A DNA stretch of 55,759 bases. Source: an uncultured Bacilli bacterium (GTDB taxonomy: Bacteria > Bacillota_I > Bacilli_A > RF39 > UBA660). The position numbers were made by a program, and so were the translations under genes. The notes under the pieces are model-generated. The model had not been told where the DNA came from. It did not search any database and was given only the letters and a program-made list of their open reading frames with translations. Below are positions 8,054 through 16,645 of the stretch, in pieces (within the stretch, counting starts at the first letter, position 1; each line of letters begins with the position of its first letter). The stretch spans positions 1-55,759 of the forward strand of contig CALVJB010000004.1 of NCBI GenBank assembly GCA_944332025.1. Reading direction: 5' to 3'.

Positions 8054-8848
8054 ATGAAAGTAAAAGAAGCTTTAGGTATTAATGATTATGACTTTATTTA
8101 TTATGAATTAGATCCTGAACAACAGCCTACTGAAGAAGTAATTAAAACAAGTGAATTTATTGAAAATGACTTTGCTAACTATCTAAAGGAAAATTATCCT
8201 AATTATTATAGTAAAAACATAAGAATTAAGTTTATAAACTGGGGACATATGAAAGTTGTTTATGTCTTAGATAATGGGCATAAAAAACATACTTTATTAA
8301 TGGGACAACCTAATTTAGAATATGGTAAAGTAAAGAGTGAATATGACAACTTAAAAATCCTTAGTAAAAATAATGATGATATAGTTAGTCCCCTACTTTA
8401 TTATGGTAGTCCTAAGTATAATAGAGAAATTTATATGACTCCTTACTATTATCAAGCTAGATGTATAAGTTATTTAGATGAAAAGTTAGGTATTTATGTA
8501 CCTGAACCTGATTATCATTTTGAAGAGTTTATGGAAGTTGATAAATATGTTATTGAAGAAGTTATTACTGCTAAGATAATATCTTTATATAATCAAAATA
8601 CTCATATTGGGCTTGATGAGTTTAATGTTAGTAGTGGTGACTTTATTTTAGAAAGAGGATTTGAAGACAGTAAAAATAATTCTAGTAAGCTCTTTGAAGA
8701 AATGAAGGTAATTGCAGCAAGAAAACTAGTTAATATGTCATTAGATGATTATATAGATTTAATTTATGAAAGACTTGAGAAGTTTAATAGTAAAAATATT
8801 GATAAAGGTATAGAATTAGGCTTTAGTAAAGTCAAAAAAAGAACTTAG
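8054..8848 (+). CDS. Uncharacterised protein with a faint kinase-like pattern
   Basis: A 264-residue soluble protein. The order of elements recalls aminoglycoside phosphotransferase and protein-kinase folds: a beta-rich start with VVYVLDNG and HTLLMGQP, an EYDNLKIL helix, IVSPLLYYGS, then a hinge-like IYMTPYYYQ, and HIGLDEFNVSSGDFILE where a catalytic loop would stand. The classic HxD...N and DFG motifs are not present, so it may be a degenerate kinase-like protein or an unrelated fold. TGGAGG precedes the ATG. Single gene with a terminator. Function unknown. Confidence 0.6.
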   Translation: MKVKEALGINDYDFIYYELDPEQQPTEEVIKTSEFIENDFANYLKENYPNYYSKNIRIKFINWGHMKVVYVLDNGHKKHTLLMGQPNLEYGKVKSEYDNLKILSKNNDDIVSPLLYYGSPKYNREIYMTPYYYQARCISYLDEKLGIYVPEPDYHFEEFMEVDKYVIEEVITAKIISLYNQNTHIGLDEFNVSSGDFILERGFEDSKNNSSKLFEEMKVIAARKLVNMSLDDYIDLIYERLEKFNSKNIDKGIELGFSKVKKRT

Positions 8849-8868
8849 TAATTATCTAAGTTCTATTT
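8840..8868. terminator. Bidirectional terminator
   Basis: A perfect 9-bp stem (8840-8848 with 8856-8864) with T-rich tails on both strands, between the convergent orphan gene and ddl; both stop codons lie in it. Confidence 0.8.
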
Positions 8869-10083
8869 ATTTTGTAGTTTACCTTTCATTCCTTTTAGGC
8901 CATTATGGGCGAATCCTTGTAAGATATTTGTTTTGAATGAATGTGTTTTACTTTCACGTTTTTTATAATCTTTAATAGCAATACTAATCATATCATCTAA
9001 TAGTTCAGTATAATCTTTTCCTTTAGGATCCCATAGATAGAATGCTAGTGAACCTGGTATTGAGTTAATCTCATTAACATATACTTTTTTAGCTTTACTA
9101 TCGATTAACATATCAATACGAGCGTCTCCACTACTTCCAAGGGCTCTAAATACTTTAATAGCAAGTTCTTCTACTTCTTTACTCATTTTATCTGTAAGGT
9201 CTGCTGGTATTTTTCTATCTGCTGAAGCCATTCCTTTAGATCCTTTAAGAGGTGTCATTTTAGCTCCTAGTTTTCCTTTAACTTTACCACTACCAATATA
9301 TTTTTCATCATAAGTTAGAAAGGCGCTTTTAGATAATACTTCTTCAATAACACTTGTTTCCTGATTTTCATAATTACCTAAAACAGAGACATTTACTTCC
9401 ATTAAGTTTTTAATTACTTCTTCTACTACTATCTTACTATCATAGTTAATAGCTTCTTCAATAGCTTTAACTAACTCATCTTTATTGTTTGCAACACCTA
9501 TTCCTACACTACTACCAGTTGTAGCAGGTTTTACAATAACTGGATATTTTATTTTCTCTATCTTTTTAATTACTTCATCAGGATCATTTTTATAATCTGT
9601 ATCATAGAACCATGTATATGCTGGAACTGGAATATCATTAGCTTTAAAGATATCTCTCATATAAGCTTTATCTTGTGATACTACTGCTGAGTAAACATTA
9701 GGTCCAACATAAGGAATACCCACTGTTTGGAAATATCCTTGTAGTACACCATCTTCTACATTAGTACCATGGGTAATTGGAAATATTACATCTAAGTCTG
9801 TAACAATTTTCTTAAATAATCCTTTACTTTGTAATACAAAGGCTCCATCTTTTTTATATAATACGACATTACTTGCATATTTCTTAATTAAATCTAAATC
9901 CCCGTATACTTCAACATCCATTAACATATTACCAGTATACCACTCACCATCTTTAGTTATATAGATAGGAATAATGTCATATTTTTCTTGATTTATTTTA
10001 TTCATGGCTTGAACTGCAGAAATAATACTTACTTCATGTTCAACGGATTCACCACCGAATACAACTCCTAATTTAATTTTCAT
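8863..10083 (-). CDS. ddl: D-alanine-D-alanine ligase
   Basis: This ATP-grasp enzyme joins two D-alanines for peptidoglycan precursors. N-terminal GVVFGGESVEHEVSIISA, the ATP-grasp core (YPVIVKPATTGSSVGIGV), and the C-terminal DARIDMLID and VNEINSIPGS metal-binding segments are all present. The omega-loop has YDEKY, with the Tyr typical of D-Ala-D-Ala rather than D-lactate ligases, so no vancomycin-type resistance is implied. At 406 residues it is longer than the usual 300-360, through a Gly/Lys-rich insertion after the loop and an extra basic C-terminal tail of about 35 residues. It follows murF by 11 bp in one operon, the two enzymes acting in succession. Confidence 0.95.
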   Translation of the reverse strand: MKIKLGVVFGGESVEHEVSIISAVQAMNKINQEKYDIIPIYITKDGEWYTGNMLMDVEVYGDLDLIKKYASNVVLYKKDGAFVLQSKGLFKKIVTDLDVIFPITHGTNVEDGVLQGYFQTVGIPYVGPNVYSAVVSQDKAYMRDIFKANDIPVPAYTWFYDTDYKNDPDEVIKKIEKIKYPVIVKPATTGSSVGIGVANNKDELVKAIEEAINYDSKIVVEEVIKNLMEVNVSVLGNYENQETSVIEEVLSKSAFLTYDEKYIGSGKVKGKLGAKMTPLKGSKGMASADRKIPADLTDKMSKEVEELAIKVFRALGSSGDARIDMLIDSKAKKVYVNEINSIPGSLAFYLWDPKGKDYTELLDDMISIAIKDYKKRESKTHSFKTNILQGFAHNGLKGMKGKLQNK

Positions 10084-10094
10084 TCTATCTCCTC

Positions 10095-11714
10095 CTACTT
10101 TTCATTATATGTATCAGGTAAATCATTTTCAAATAAGGCATAGATTTCTTTCTTTGTTTTTATACCTCTTATAAAATTATATGCTTCTTTAACATCATTG
10201 TAAACAATTAAATTATCCATATTATATTTAGCTTCCCTTAATCCCTCTTTAATTGGTTTAGTTCTCTTCTCACCAATTAGAACTACATAGTCTGCTTTAG
10301 AAATAGTAGCGATTTGTTTACCAAACTCTTTATTAAGTTCTTCTTCTTTATCACCTAACTCTATCATACCTGGTGTTACTACTACTTTTAGTCCTGGCAT
10401 CATAGATAAAACTTCTAAGGCACTCTTAGCACCAACAGGATTTGAGTTATAAGCATCATCTATTTGATAGAAGTAACCCATTTTCTTAAGTTCTAGTCTA
10501 TGTTCTACTTGTTTAACATTTCTAACGGCTTGTTGTAGTTTAGGAATTGATATACCAAATTCACGTCCTAAAGCAAGTCCTGCTAGGATATTATAAACAT
10601 TATGATTTCCTAATAGTTTAGTTTCAAACTCATATTTTTTCTTATCTCCTTTAAAGGTTACATCAAAGGTAGTTCCAACACTAGAACATCTTATATTACT
10701 AGCATGAACATCTACATCTTTTTCGTCTATTCCTATCCAAAGTATTTTACATTTATTTTTTAAATCATAACTTACTTGCTTAGGATCATCTCTATTAAGT
10801 ACTCCTACTCCGTCAAGAGGTAATGATTCAATAAGTTCAAATTTAGTCTTTTGAATATTCTCTTCGCTACCAAAACTTTCTAAGTGAGCAGTTCCAATTC
10901 TTGTTAAGATACCATATTTAGGATGAACTAAATTACATAAATCTTTAATCTCTCCTCTAACATAAGCACCCATTTCAGCGATAAATACTTCTGTAAATTT
11001 ATCTAAGTGATTATTAATAGTAATGATTAATCCATAAGGAGTATTTAAATTACGTGGTGTTGGTAGCGTTGCATATTTAATATTTAATATATCTGCTAGA
11101 ATATTCTTACTACTTGTCTTACCATAACTACCTGTTACACCGATAACTTTTAAGTTAGGCATATTTTTTAACTTCTTAACAGCCATACTCTTGAAATGAT
11201 GATATACATATTTTTCTAAAGTATATTTGTTAATAAAGTTAGCAAGTAAGATTACAAATGTATTTAGATAGGCAAAAAGTATAAAGATAAAGATTAAGAA
11301 ATGACTAATTAATAGATTATCTTTATATATAATAATTAATACTGTTGGTATTAAATGTAATATTGTTGTAGTTGCAATTAATCTTTTAACTCTTGCAGTT
11401 ATTACTAAGGGTTTCTTTACTTGTTCATTCTTTAAATCTGTTCTAAATTTAATAGCATAAACTACATATAGAATAATTGCTATAATATTTAAGACTATAC
11501 TTATAGTATCATCATTAACTAAGAAGACATTAGCGGCTGCTACTATAAGTACTGCTAATAGTTCTAGTGAAAAGAAATTAGAACTATTATTAACAACCCA
11601 TTTAACATAACGGTTGTTTTCATTATATAAGTTTTGTTGTAACATATGTAAACTTTTTTTAGATTTGATGATAATTGCTATGATAGCAACTAAAATTAAA
11701 AGTATTTCAATCAT
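10095..11714 (-). CDS. murF: MurF-type ligase with N-terminal membrane domain
   Basis: The soluble part (from about 185) is a Mur ligase adding D-Ala-D-Ala to the UDP-MurNAc-peptide: P-loop GVTGSYGKTSSKN (192-204), AEMGAYVRGEI, HRLELK, DDAYNSNP and the final FENDLPDTY. Preceding it are about 180 residues with roughly five hydrophobic segments (about 2-16, 48-66, 68-90, 110-130, 135-160), absent from classic MurF (about 450 residues). The enzyme should therefore be anchored at the inner face of the membrane, near the lipid-linked steps. It lies one base after the hydrolase stop and 11 bp before ddl, hence one transcript. Confidence 0.9.
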   Translation of the reverse strand: MIEILLILVAIIAIIIKSKKSLHMLQQNLYNENNRYVKWVVNNSSNFFSLELLAVLIVAAANVFLVNDDTISIVLNIIAIILYVVYAIKFRTDLKNEQVKKPLVITARVKRLIATTTILHLIPTVLIIIYKDNLLISHFLIFIFILFAYLNTFVILLANFINKYTLEKYVYHHFKSMAVKKLKNMPNLKVIGVTGSYGKTSSKNILADILNIKYATLPTPRNLNTPYGLIITINNHLDKFTEVFIAEMGAYVRGEIKDLCNLVHPKYGILTRIGTAHLESFGSEENIQKTKFELIESLPLDGVGVLNRDDPKQVSYDLKNKCKILWIGIDEKDVDVHASNIRCSSVGTTFDVTFKGDKKKYEFETKLLGNHNVYNILAGLALGREFGISIPKLQQAVRNVKQVEHRLELKKMGYFYQIDDAYNSNPVGAKSALEVLSMMPGLKVVVTPGMIELGDKEEELNKEFGKQIATISKADYVVLIGEKRTKPIKEGLREAKYNMDNLIVYNDVKEAYNFIRGIKTKKEIYALFENDLPDTYNEK

Positions 11715-11715
11715 T

Positions 11716-12444
11716 TTATCCCTCCATAAAATTATTTATAATATTTATTACCTGGTTTAAATTCTCAAGATAAGCATAATGCGTTCCAGGTAGAACAATT
11801 AAGGCTCCATCAGTAAGTAATTCTTCTAATAGTTTCGCTTCTTCAAGTGGAGCTGCTTCATCCATCTCTCCCCATACTAGAAGAGTTGGAGCAGTTATCT
11901 TTTTAGCATAATCAGATAAATCCTCATTAACTGTTTTAACTAAGATTTCTCTCATTCTTGGACTTGCATTTTTATAGTCTTCAGAGCCTATATAGTTTTT
12001 AGCAATCTCTGCAATTTTACCCATACCTGGTAATGTTTTTGCTTTCTTTAACATTTTCTCTTTTAGAGTTAGTCCTTTTTTAGTTCTAACACAAGGGGCC
12101 CCAAATAATACTACTCTATCAACTTCATATTTTGAAGCATAAACTATAGCAACTCTACCTCCAAAAGAATGTCCTATTAATGTAGGTTTCTTAATCTTTA
12201 ACTTTTTAACTAACTCATGGACTAGTTCGGCATAATCAGATACTGTCCAAACTTCATCAGGTTCAGCACTTTTTCCGTATCCTGGAAAGTCTAATATTGT
12301 AATATGATATTTACAAGATAGCGGATTACCAAGGGGTTCCATCATCTCAATATTTTGACCCCATCCATGTAGTAAAATAATATCCTTACCTTTAGCGTTA
12401 CCATATTGTATGTAATTTACTTTATCTAGGTTAATCTTTTCCAT
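11716..12444 (-). CDS. Alpha/beta hydrolase
   Basis: A 242-residue hydrolase with a full catalytic triad: S93 in GHSFGG, D195 in WGEMDEAAP and H222 in GTHYAYLE. The oxyanion-side motif LLHGWGQ is at 24-30. No signal peptide, so it is cytoplasmic. It belongs to the large family of esterases and C-C hydrolases, and the substrate cannot be told from sequence. It is the first gene of the operon with murF and ddl, with only one base between it and murF, suggesting a cell-wall or housekeeping role. AGGAGG precedes the ATG. Confidence 0.88.
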   Translation of the reverse strand: MEKINLDKVNYIQYGNAKGKDIILLHGWGQNIEMMEPLGNPLSCKYHITILDFPGYGKSAEPDEVWTVSDYAELVHELVKKLKIKKPTLIGHSFGGRVAIVYASKYEVDRVVLFGAPCVRTKKGLTLKEKMLKKAKTLPGMGKIAEIAKNYIGSEDYKNASPRMREILVKTVNEDLSDYAKKITAPTLLVWGEMDEAAPLEEAKLLEELLTDGALIVLPGTHYAYLENLNQVINIINNFMEG

Positions 12445-12476
12445 ACTTCCTCCTATTAGAAGTATATCACAAAAAG

Positions 12477-12508
12477 AAAAAAGAGTCTTTATATTTTAAC
12501 TCTTTTTT
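12477..12508 (-). terminator. Terminator of the 12511-12945 gene
   Basis: A 10-bp A/T-rich stem ending AGAGT/ACTCT, T run on the minus strand. Nearly the same element recurs at 12990 and 14905. Confidence 0.75.
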
Positions 12509-12510
12509 AT

Positions 12511-12945
12511 TTATTTTGACTTTGATTTAACCATATCTTTTAAAAAGCTATGTACTTCTTCGGCAGTAAGTTCTCTATCTTTTTCTTCACTTACACTACT
12601 AAACATATCATCATGATAATATAATCCTAAAAAAGGAGCATCTTTATCTAAATAGTTTTCTTCATAATAGTTTAATTGAGCATCGCTTAAATTTTCTGGA
12701 ATTGTACAAATAATACTGTCATATACTTCATTATTAACTGTTTCTAGATAAATTATCATGTCTAAATATTTAGTAATTAATCCAGCATTAACCCATATTT
12801 TTATAAAGTCTCCTTTTACTTCTTCATTTTGTAATGGTTCTAAAAACTCTTCAAATAATTCATAGACAAGTTCATTATGTCCTGTTCTTTCATCCTCATT
12901 GCTATAAATGTTACCATCTTTATCAACTGCAACTACTCTTTGCAT
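12511..12945 (-). CDS. Uncharacterised acidic 144-residue protein
   Basis: A small soluble acidic protein starting MQRVVAVDKDGNIYSNEDER, with a central hydrophobic stretch (LITKYLDMIIYLETV) and an acidic second half. No motif or family was recognised. AAGAAGG precedes the ATG. It is flanked on both sides by near-identical terminators, so it is a single-gene unit. It belongs to a run of orphan genes up to 16586 that share terminator sequences. Confidence 0.65.
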   Translation of the reverse strand: MQRVVAVDKDGNIYSNEDERTGHNELVYELFEEFLEPLQNEEVKGDFIKIWVNAGLITKYLDMIIYLETVNNEVYDSIICTIPENLSDAQLNYYEENYLDKDAPFLGLYYHDDMFSSVSEEKDRELTAEEVHSFLKDMVKSKSK

Positions 12946-12989
12946 TATAAAACCTTCTTTCTTATTAATGATATCATAGAAAAAGAAAA

Positions 12990-13010
12990 AAGAGTCTTAT
13001 TTCAACTCTT
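12990..13010 (-). terminator. Terminator of the 13013-13867 gene
   Basis: Stem AAGAGT/ACTCTT with a T-rich minus-strand tail that continues through CTTTTTTCTTTTTC. Second copy of the recurring element of this region. Confidence 0.7.
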
Positions 13011-13012
13011 CT

Positions 13013-13867
13013 TTACAGTCTTTTTGTTTTTTGATAATATGCACCTTCAAAGTGTCTACCATCTTTTTCTTTTGGACCTTCACCATTATTATAAACACTA
13101 TGAGAATAATAATTTGGATTAGTTCTAGTGTTATCAGTATTTATAATATATGTTTCATATTCCTCTGGAGGAAGCTGATAAAGTAATGCGTTATCCATAT
13201 TAATCCTAAAATCATTAGCAGATACTTGTTTAACTGCCTCTGTTTTTTTCCAGAAACTTTCAGAGGCAAAATCAGGATATCTATCATAAGGCCAATCTTT
13301 TCCTGCATGAGCCCCTATATAAATGAAAATATCTTCTTTTTTACTGTTATACATACTTTGTAATGATTCTATAGTCATTTTAGGTAAATAATTATCAATC
13401 ATTGCAGCACTACAATGAGCAGTGGCAGTTACACCGTTTTTTAAGTCACTTGCTACAACAACAGGACAATCTGCAACTGGGAAGCCAACTACTACTCCTG
13501 GAACTTTATCTGTTGTAATTAGAATATCAGCTTCTATATCTAAATCCCAACCGTCTTCGTAAGCTTCTACCATGTCTCTTGTAAGTTCTACTGCTTTGCC
13601 TTTACCATCTTGTTTTGGTATATAAAATTTATATGGGTCAAAAGCATAGTTATTATCTGCGGCAACCTTTTTACGGCATTCTAAAAAGATAGCTTTTCTC
13701 TCATCAAAAGACATTCCATCTTCATAAAAGAGAGCATTAGTTGTCATAATCCCATATTTATTACCGGTGTTTAAGATACGTAGATTTTTAAAGCTAGCCG
13801 GTCCTTGTTTATAAATAGCATAATGTCCTTTTTTTAGAATATTTTCTCTAATATTTAAATTTTCCAT
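13013..13867 (-). CDS. Divergent laccase-domain (YlmD/YfiH-like) protein A
   Basis: A 284-residue protein with the frame of the multicopper polyphenol oxidase/YlmD family, whose studied members act on purine nucleosides. The family TADC and AHAGWRG motifs correspond to VADCPVV (C134) and ATAHCSAAMI (H151), and the family IGP segment to IGAHAGKDWP. Where the first ligand His of QVHG is expected, KQDG (85-88) stands instead, so one of three metal ligands seems lost. C-terminal TNPNYYSHSVYN matches the family end region. Compare the even more altered paralogue at 14921. Activity is doubtful. Start by AAGAAGG before ATG. Confidence 0.7.
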   Translation of the reverse strand: MENLNIRENILKKGHYAIYKQGPASFKNLRILNTGNKYGIMTTNALFYEDGMSFDERKAIFLECRKKVAADNNYAFDPYKFYIPKQDGKGKAVELTRDMVEAYEDGWDLDIEADILITTDKVPGVVVGFPVADCPVVVASDLKNGVTATAHCSAAMIDNYLPKMTIESLQSMYNSKKEDIFIYIGAHAGKDWPYDRYPDFASESFWKKTEAVKQVSANDFRINMDNALLYQLPPEEYETYIINTDNTRTNPNYYSHSVYNNGEGPKEKDGRHFEGAYYQKTKRL

Positions 13868-13928
13868 GTATTTCCTTCTTTCAATAAGTATTCTTTATAC
13901 TGTATGTATTGATTTAGTAAATATGCTA

Positions 13929-14849
13929 CTATCTAATTCTTTTGTTATTTTTAGGGAACAACACATTAAATCCTTCTAATTCAGAGTTATTAACTCTATA
14001 ATTTTCATTATCAAAAATAATATTGTGGTAATAATTAATATCATTATTTTGGAATAATTTATTATCTTTTAAAGGAATACTTGCTTTATAAAAAGCCTCT
14101 CCATATTTTTTAGCATTGTCTTTTGTTAATTCAATATATCCATCTTTCATTATGGTTTTAGCAAAGTCTATGTCTGTTATAAAATATCCTGGATCTGGAG
14201 CTACTTTTAAATTAGTATTTTCTTCTTCTGTGTAATATCTTCCTTCATTACACCGCATAGTTGAAAAGAACTGACGATAGGTTGAGTCTATCAAATATGT
14301 TTTATCTATTACTCTACCATTATCTTGATAAGGAAAAGTAACTGTTCCAAATACATGATTAAATGGATAATTAAAACAGGCAGTTGCACTATTTTTAGTA
14401 ACTTCTATTCCTAAATTTTCTAAAGGCATAATTGTTAGTGCTTGACCAAGTTCACATAAACCATTTAAAGAATTTGTTTTTACATTAATACCTAAGTTCT
14501 CAAAAGACTTTCTAGCATTTTCAACACTATAGTCTAATAGTATCTTAATTTCTTCCTCTGTTAGTCCTTCTTTAAATCCATTATTTTTTATTTCATTGTA
14601 GTGATTTAAAGCTATTTCTAATTTTTTATTATCTATCCTTTTTCTTTCTGGTTCTTGATAAATTATATAACTTTCATTTTCTCCAATTAAATATAGATTA
14701 TAAGCTTCATCTAATTTAATATTAAGTTTTTCACTTAGTTTATAATATCTAGTCCATAAAGTTGATAATAATTGATGTTTTTTATCATTATCTAAATCTT
14801 CATTATAAACTTCCATAATTGTATTTAATATTTCTTTTAGTGTTTCCAT
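13929..14849 (-). CDS. Protein with a possible Cys-His-Asp triad (transglutaminase-like)
   Basis: A 306-residue soluble protein. C132 in NGLCELGQAL, H165 in YPFNHVFGTVTF and D188 in TYLIDSTYRQFF occur in the order and spacing of transglutaminase-like and papain-fold enzymes, where a Cys at a helix start is followed by His and Asp on successive strands. The DSTYRQF ending is especially suggestive. The N-terminal 110 residues are helical and unassigned. No signal peptide. It lies between the two laccase-domain paralogues, so a joint role is possible. Family membership is inferred from motif order only. Confidence 0.55.
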   Translation of the reverse strand: METLKEILNTIMEVYNEDLDNDKKHQLLSTLWTRYYKLSEKLNIKLDEAYNLYLIGENESYIIYQEPERKRIDNKKLEIALNHYNEIKNNGFKEGLTEEEIKILLDYSVENARKSFENLGINVKTNSLNGLCELGQALTIMPLENLGIEVTKNSATACFNYPFNHVFGTVTFPYQDNGRVIDKTYLIDSTYRQFFSTMRCNEGRYYTEEENTNLKVAPDPGYFITDIDFAKTIMKDGYIELTKDNAKKYGEAFYKASIPLKDNKLFQNNDINYYHNIIFDNENYRVNNSELEGFNVLFPKNNKRIR

Positions 14850-14899
14850 AGCATACCTCTTTGTAAATATCTTTCATATTATGATAATAACACAAAAAG

Positions 14900-14922
14900 A
14901 AAAAAGAGTCTATTTCGACTCT
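14900..14922 (-). terminator. Terminator of the 14921-15799 gene
   Basis: Stem AGAGTC/GACTCT (14905-14910 with 14917-14922) then TTTTTTCTTTTTG on the minus strand; third copy of the recurring element. Confidence 0.75.
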
Positions 14923-15799
14923 ATCTTCTTCTAGCAGAACCATAACTATAAACTTTAATATCTTTATTTGCATATGGTTCTTTAGTTTCTTCTAGTAAAG
15001 CAACACCATGCATATAACTACCATTTTGACTATCGTCATGTAAGTATGTACCAGTTTCAGGATCAATTATAAACTTTCCTGGATGAGCTAAATCTGGAAC
15101 CATTCTTGTTCTTTGCAAAGATGGATAAAGGAAATTACCATTAGTATCTGTTGTATAGAAAGAATCTTCACCCCAATTAATATTCTCTTCTTTAATACCG
15201 CTTTCAAGCAATTGTTTTTTTATTGCTTTTAATTGATTAAGATATAAAATGTTTGTGTTTTTATCTCTACGTAATGCTTCATCCCATACTTTTCCATTAT
15301 TTACATATCCTGGTGTAAAGTTTTTATCATTTGGATTAAATAAAGGCAATTCATGAGCGAAAGGTGATACATCAACAATTATATCTTCTGGATTACCACC
15401 AGTAATTTCTGCTATGCTTTTTGGTACTTCAGCATCAATATGAGTACCAGGACAGAAAGTTGAAGTAGCTTCCATAGTTTTAGTGTTCATAGCGACTATA
15501 TTAGCACCATCGTAAATATTAAAACCAATTGCTATTCCAGGTGTATTAGGTGTAACTTTTGGTGTATCAGCATATACATCATAATCATATAAGTTTGCAT
15601 AATTAGATAAATCTTCAGGAGTTAAAACATAAACTGAACCTCTATCCTTAGCTTCTTTTGGTTGTAAAGCCATAAATAGACGATTTAAGTCAAACCCTAC
15701 TTCTTCAGCAATTTTTAATCTGTTAGCTTTTCCTGCTCCTCCTTTAGTATTACCATAAGTATTATTAGTATTAAATACTACAAATTTTAAATTTTCCAT
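14921..15799 (-). CDS. Degenerate laccase-domain protein B (paralogue of A)
   Basis: A 292-residue protein whose middle matches protein A in spacing: PGIAIGFNIYDGANIVA against PGVVVGFPVADCPVVVA, EATSTFCPGTHID against TATAHCSAAMIDN, and NPEDIIVDVSPFAHELP against KKEDIFIYIGAHAGKDWP. Its late LKAIKKQLLESGIKEENI also fits the YlmD family. The ligand positions read YDG and TFC, so both the metal-binding Cys and His are gone. This looks like a pseudo-enzyme or one reshaped for another role. GGGGG precedes ATG. It has a strong promoter that is duplicated before the next gene. Confidence 0.6.
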   Translation of the reverse strand: MENLKFVVFNTNNTYGNTKGGAGKANRLKIAEEVGFDLNRLFMALQPKEAKDRGSVYVLTPEDLSNYANLYDYDVYADTPKVTPNTPGIAIGFNIYDGANIVAMNTKTMEATSTFCPGTHIDAEVPKSIAEITGGNPEDIIVDVSPFAHELPLFNPNDKNFTPGYVNNGKVWDEALRRDKNTNILYLNQLKAIKKQLLESGIKEENINWGEDSFYTTDTNGNFLYPSLQRTRMVPDLAHPGKFIIDPETGTYLHDDSQNGSYMHGVALLEETKEPYANKDIKVYSYGSARRR

Positions 15800-15830
15800 T
15801 CTTTATTCCCCCTTCATTGAATGTAGCCAT

Positions 15831-15859
15831 ATTATATCACTTTTTTGTTACTTTGTCAA
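15831..15859 (-). promoter_or_regulatory. Consensus promoter, copy 1
   Basis: Minus strand TTGACA (15854-15859), 17-bp spacer, TATAAT (15831-15836). It drives the degenerate laccase-domain gene B. About 55 bp of promoter and leader are almost identical to copy 2 at 16617-16645. Confidence 0.85.
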
Positions 15860-15875
15860 ATTTTATACTAACAAA

Positions 15876-15912
15876 AATGATATATGTATTCATTTTACAT
15901 ATATCATTATTA
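15876..15912 (-). terminator. Terminator of the 15939-16586 gene
   Basis: A perfect 13-bp stem (15876-15888 with 15896-15908), T-rich on the minus strand. Confidence 0.75.
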
Positions 15913-15938
15913 TTTTTGATTAATATAGAGAACTTAAT

Positions 15939-16586
15939 TTATTTTCTTTTTGAAATTTCATCAGTAACTTCATTAGCTTCTTGTAATGAATTAGCTACTA
16001 AAGTTTGTACTCCATATGGCATTTGTCCTAATCTATTAATTTTTTGTAGGCTTTCTTTTTCCTTCTTATTTTGTGAAGCATAACTCTCATATTCTTCTAC
16101 CATCATTGAAGGACTTTCAAAGGCACCTTCTAATATAGCACCATGCCCAAATTCATTTTTAGCTTCTCTTAATAATCTTTTTGTCCAGTATTCATCACCC
16201 ATACCTAATGAACTATCATAATTTTCCTTAAAGTTAAAATATGTAGCAATATCTTTATCAGGCATTATTTGTTCTTTTTCTTTACTAGATAAAAGTGGTA
16301 AATCTTCAACTGTTAGGTCTCTAACAGGTACTTGTTCCATATCTTTAATAGATGTAAATACATCCATAATATTATCAGTTTTCTTATTTGTTTCAAGATA
16401 TGGACTAGCTAAATCAAGAGATACGTTACCTCCATTAAGTTCTACAGAACATACTGAAGATGTCAAACCGCTATACATAATAGTGAAAGCATCCTCTTTA
16501 CTAGTGTAAATTGGTCTAAAACCAATTCTTGATAATGTGATCATATCATTATTATATTTTTGTTCATTCAATTCTAAATTTTCCAT
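15939..16586 (-). CDS. Uncharacterised 215-residue protein
   Basis: A soluble protein beginning MENLELNEQKYNNDMITLSR, with mixed alpha/beta pattern, no signal peptide and a lysine-rich end. No known family or motif was recognised. Its promoter, leader and first codons (MENL) are nearly the same as those of the laccase-domain gene B downstream, so the two should be co-regulated although transcribed separately. GGGGGAA precedes the ATG. It directly follows the end of polC. Confidence 0.65.
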   Translation of the reverse strand: MENLELNEQKYNNDMITLSRIGFRPIYTSKEDAFTIMYSGLTSSVCSVELNGGNVSLDLASPYLETNKKTDNIMDVFTSIKDMEQVPVRDLTVEDLPLLSSKEKEQIMPDKDIATYFNFKENYDSSLGMGDEYWTKRLLREAKNEFGHGAILEGAFESPSMMVEEYESYASQNKKEKESLQKINRLGQMPYGVQTLVANSLQEANEVTDEISKRK

Positions 16587-16616
16587 TATTATTCCCCCTT
16601 CATTGAATGTAGCTGT

Positions 16617-16645
16617 ATTATATCACTTCTTTCTTACTTTGTCAA
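16617..16645 (-). promoter_or_regulatory. Consensus promoter, copy 2
   Basis: Minus strand TTGACA (16640-16645), 17-bp spacer, TATAAT (16617-16622), then the same leader (TACATTCAATGAAGGGGGAA) as copy 1. It abuts the polC stop codon. Confidence 0.85.

Noticed and set aside
8863-10083. Ddl as a D-Ala-D-lactate (vancomycin resistance) ligase
   Set aside because: The omega-loop keeps the Tyr of D-Ala-D-Ala ligases and no van genes are near.
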